Source: Chloroflexota bacterium (GTDB lineage: Bacteria; Chloroflexota; Anaerolineae; Anaerolineales; DRMV01). From it: a stretch of DNA of 5,415 nt. Within the stretch, counting starts at the first letter, position 1, and each line of letters opens with the position of its first letter. The translations under genes and the position numbers were made by a program. The stretch spans positions 1 through 5,415 of the forward strand of contig JAADEN010000142.1 of assembly GCA_013153375.1 (NCBI GenBank), read 5' to 3'. The notes under the pieces were generated by a model. That model worked only from the letters and a program-made list of their open reading frames with translations, ran no database searches and had not been told where the DNA came from. Below are positions 5,074 through 5,415 of the stretch, piece by piece.

Positions 5074-5166
5074 GGGTGCAGGCAAATGTTGTAGAAGCGT
5101 CGTTGTGTTTCGCGCCCAGCCTGCCAAACCCCACCCCGCGGCGGGCGACCGGCCGGTCGCCCCTAC
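5074..5166 (+). repeat. Dispersed 93-bp repeat, copy B
   Basis: Inverted partner of 168-260, with 86 of 93 positions identical and no gaps. It holds a perfect 20-bp palindrome, GGGCGACCGGCCGGTCGCCC (5143-5162), where copy A has one central change. The strongest conservation is a 26-base run without mismatch (5115-5140 by my count), covering the CCAGCCTGCCAAACCCC part. The two copies point towards each other around the operon. Confidence 0.85.
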
Positions 5167-5173
5167 GGCCGCG

Positions 5174-5196
5174 CCCCTCCCTTACGAGGGGAGGGG
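5174..5196. repeat. Inverted repeat CCCCTCCC/GGGAGGGG
   Basis: Eight-base perfect arms (5174-5181 and 5189-5196) flank the 7-base loop TTACGAG. It is the second in a chain of three stems following the 20-bp palindrome of copy B. Confidence 0.6.
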
Positions 5197-5198
5197 GA

Positions 5199-5221
5199 GC
5201 GGCGGGCAGTCAGCCCGCCGC
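5199..5221. repeat. Inverted repeat with 9-bp perfect GC stem
   Basis: GCGGCGGGC (5199-5207) and GCCCGCCGC (5213-5221) flank the 5-base loop AGTCA. It is the third stem of the chain. No T-run follows, so termination is not supported by the usual criterion. Confidence 0.6.
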
Positions 5222-5335
5222 GGGGGATGGGAGGGGTTTGCACAGAAGCGGGTCATTTTTACATTGTTTGCATGTACCCCGGACATACGGGGCGGAGCCG
5301 GCCCCGTTGCGAGCCTCGCTTTTGGAGGAACGAGC

Positions 5336-5415
5336 ATGCCCGTACGCGAAATCGTCACTGTACCCCATCCTGCGCTGCGGCGCAAAGCCCAGCGGGTGAC
5401 CACTTTCGACGCGGC
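5336..5415 (+). CDS. def: Peptide deformylase, N-terminal part (cut by window end)
   Basis: The 26 visible codons read MPVREIVTVPHPALRRKAQR then VTTFDA. This matches the start of peptide deformylases, where an I-V/L-x-x-P-x-P-x-L-R segment and a following V-x-x-F/I-D are typical. The enzyme removes the formyl group from the initiator methionine of nascent proteins and is a metal-dependent hydrolase. The catalytic motifs (GxGxAAxQ, EGCLS, QHExDH) lie beyond the window, so the assignment rests on the N-terminus only. GGAGGA (5324-5329), six bases before ATG 5336, supports the start. The leader is long if the TATAAT at 5056 is its promoter. Confidence 0.75.
   Translation, partial: MPVREIVTVPHPALRRKAQRVTTFDA

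Larger units (their letters stand above)
5074..5279. mobile_element. Possible MITE-like element (about 206 bp)
   Basis: The left end GGGTGCAGGCAAATGTTGTA (5074-5093) and the reverse complement of the right end, GGGTACATGCAAACAATGTA (5260-5279), share 15 of 20 positions, like decayed terminal inverted repeats. Between them lie repeat copy B and two further perfect stems. No transposase is encoded and no clear target-site duplication flanks it. Copy A near the left end of the window lacks a recognisable second terminus, so this is a tentative reading. Confidence 0.4.
4960..5335. other. Divergent intergenic region with promoters and hairpin-rich repeat element
   Basis: No protein-like frame is supported here. 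From left to right it holds the FKBP ribosome binding site and leader, back-to-back -10 boxes (5029-5037 minus, 5056-5061 plus), repeat copy B (5074-5166), two further hairpins (5174-5196 and 5199-5221), a G-run-rich stretch, a terminal-inverted-repeat-like motif (5260-5279), two small GC-rich stems (5277-5292 or 5288-5306, which exclude each other) and the deformylase ribosome binding site GGAGGA (5324-5329). Confidence 0.65.

Noticed and set aside
5188..5236. G-run-rich stretch as a G-quadruplex
   Set aside because: Runs of three or more G exist, but the perfect 9-bp duplex stem at 5199-5221 competes with them. The case is too weak to list as a feature.
5309..5323. GCGA-GCC-TCGC followed by TTTT as an intrinsic terminator or attenuator before def
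   Set aside because: The stem has only four pairs and the T-run is four bases, below what can be supported as a terminator. It is mentioned only as part of the leader.
5076..5399. 107-codon plus-strand open frame over the repeat and the def start
   Set aside because: It translates the intergenic repeat and then def in a wrong frame. It has no ribosome binding site and no motif.

Overview
The window is GC-rich (by eye about two-thirds G+C) bacterial DNA with tightly packed genes, strong Shine-Dalgarno sites and dense intergenic palindromes. Gene content and style suggest an environmental, possibly thermophilic Chloroflexota (Anaerolineae-like) bacterium. That assignment is an inference from general resemblance and no marker gene in the window proves it.

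Layout. Bases 1-334 are non-coding and carry a hairpin, one copy (168-260) of a 93-bp dispersed repeat and a -10-like promoter box. Bases 335-4381 form a co-directional five-gene cluster with gaps of 21-52 bases: a two-helix prohibitin/band-7 (SPFH) protein (335-1405); selD, selenophosphate synthetase (1458-2534); a 73-residue Cys-rich membrane protein of unknown function (2556-2777); a protease-less NfeD-type membrane protein (2803-3411); and a slipin/paraslipin (QmcA-like SPFH) protein (3455-4381). A 26-bp perfect palindrome (4406-4431) separates this cluster from a convergent slyD-like FKBP peptidyl-prolyl isomerase on the minus strand (4453-4959). Beyond it lies a divergent promoter region, a second copy of the repeat in opposite orientation (5074-5166) within a larger hairpin-rich element, and the first 26 codons of a peptide deformylase gene (from 5336).

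The most notable feature is that selD carries an in-frame UGA (1530-1532) exactly where E. coli SelD has catalytic Cys17. A stem-loop downstream closely resembles the SelB-binding hairpin of E. coli fdhF. The gene is therefore read here as a selenoprotein, full length from ATG 1458, and a standard gene caller would truncate it to start at GTG 1620. This implies that the host decodes UGA as selenocysteine, with SelA, SelB and tRNA-Sec encoded elsewhere.

How the genes may work together. NfeD and slipin are a well-known operon pair that organises membrane microdomains. A second SPFH protein and a small Cys-rich membrane protein in the same cluster point to a membrane-organisation unit. The placement of selD between these genes is unusual and may be either incidental operon sharing or a functional link. 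SlyD (folding and metal handling) and deformylase (N-terminal processing of new proteins) are housekeeping neighbours.
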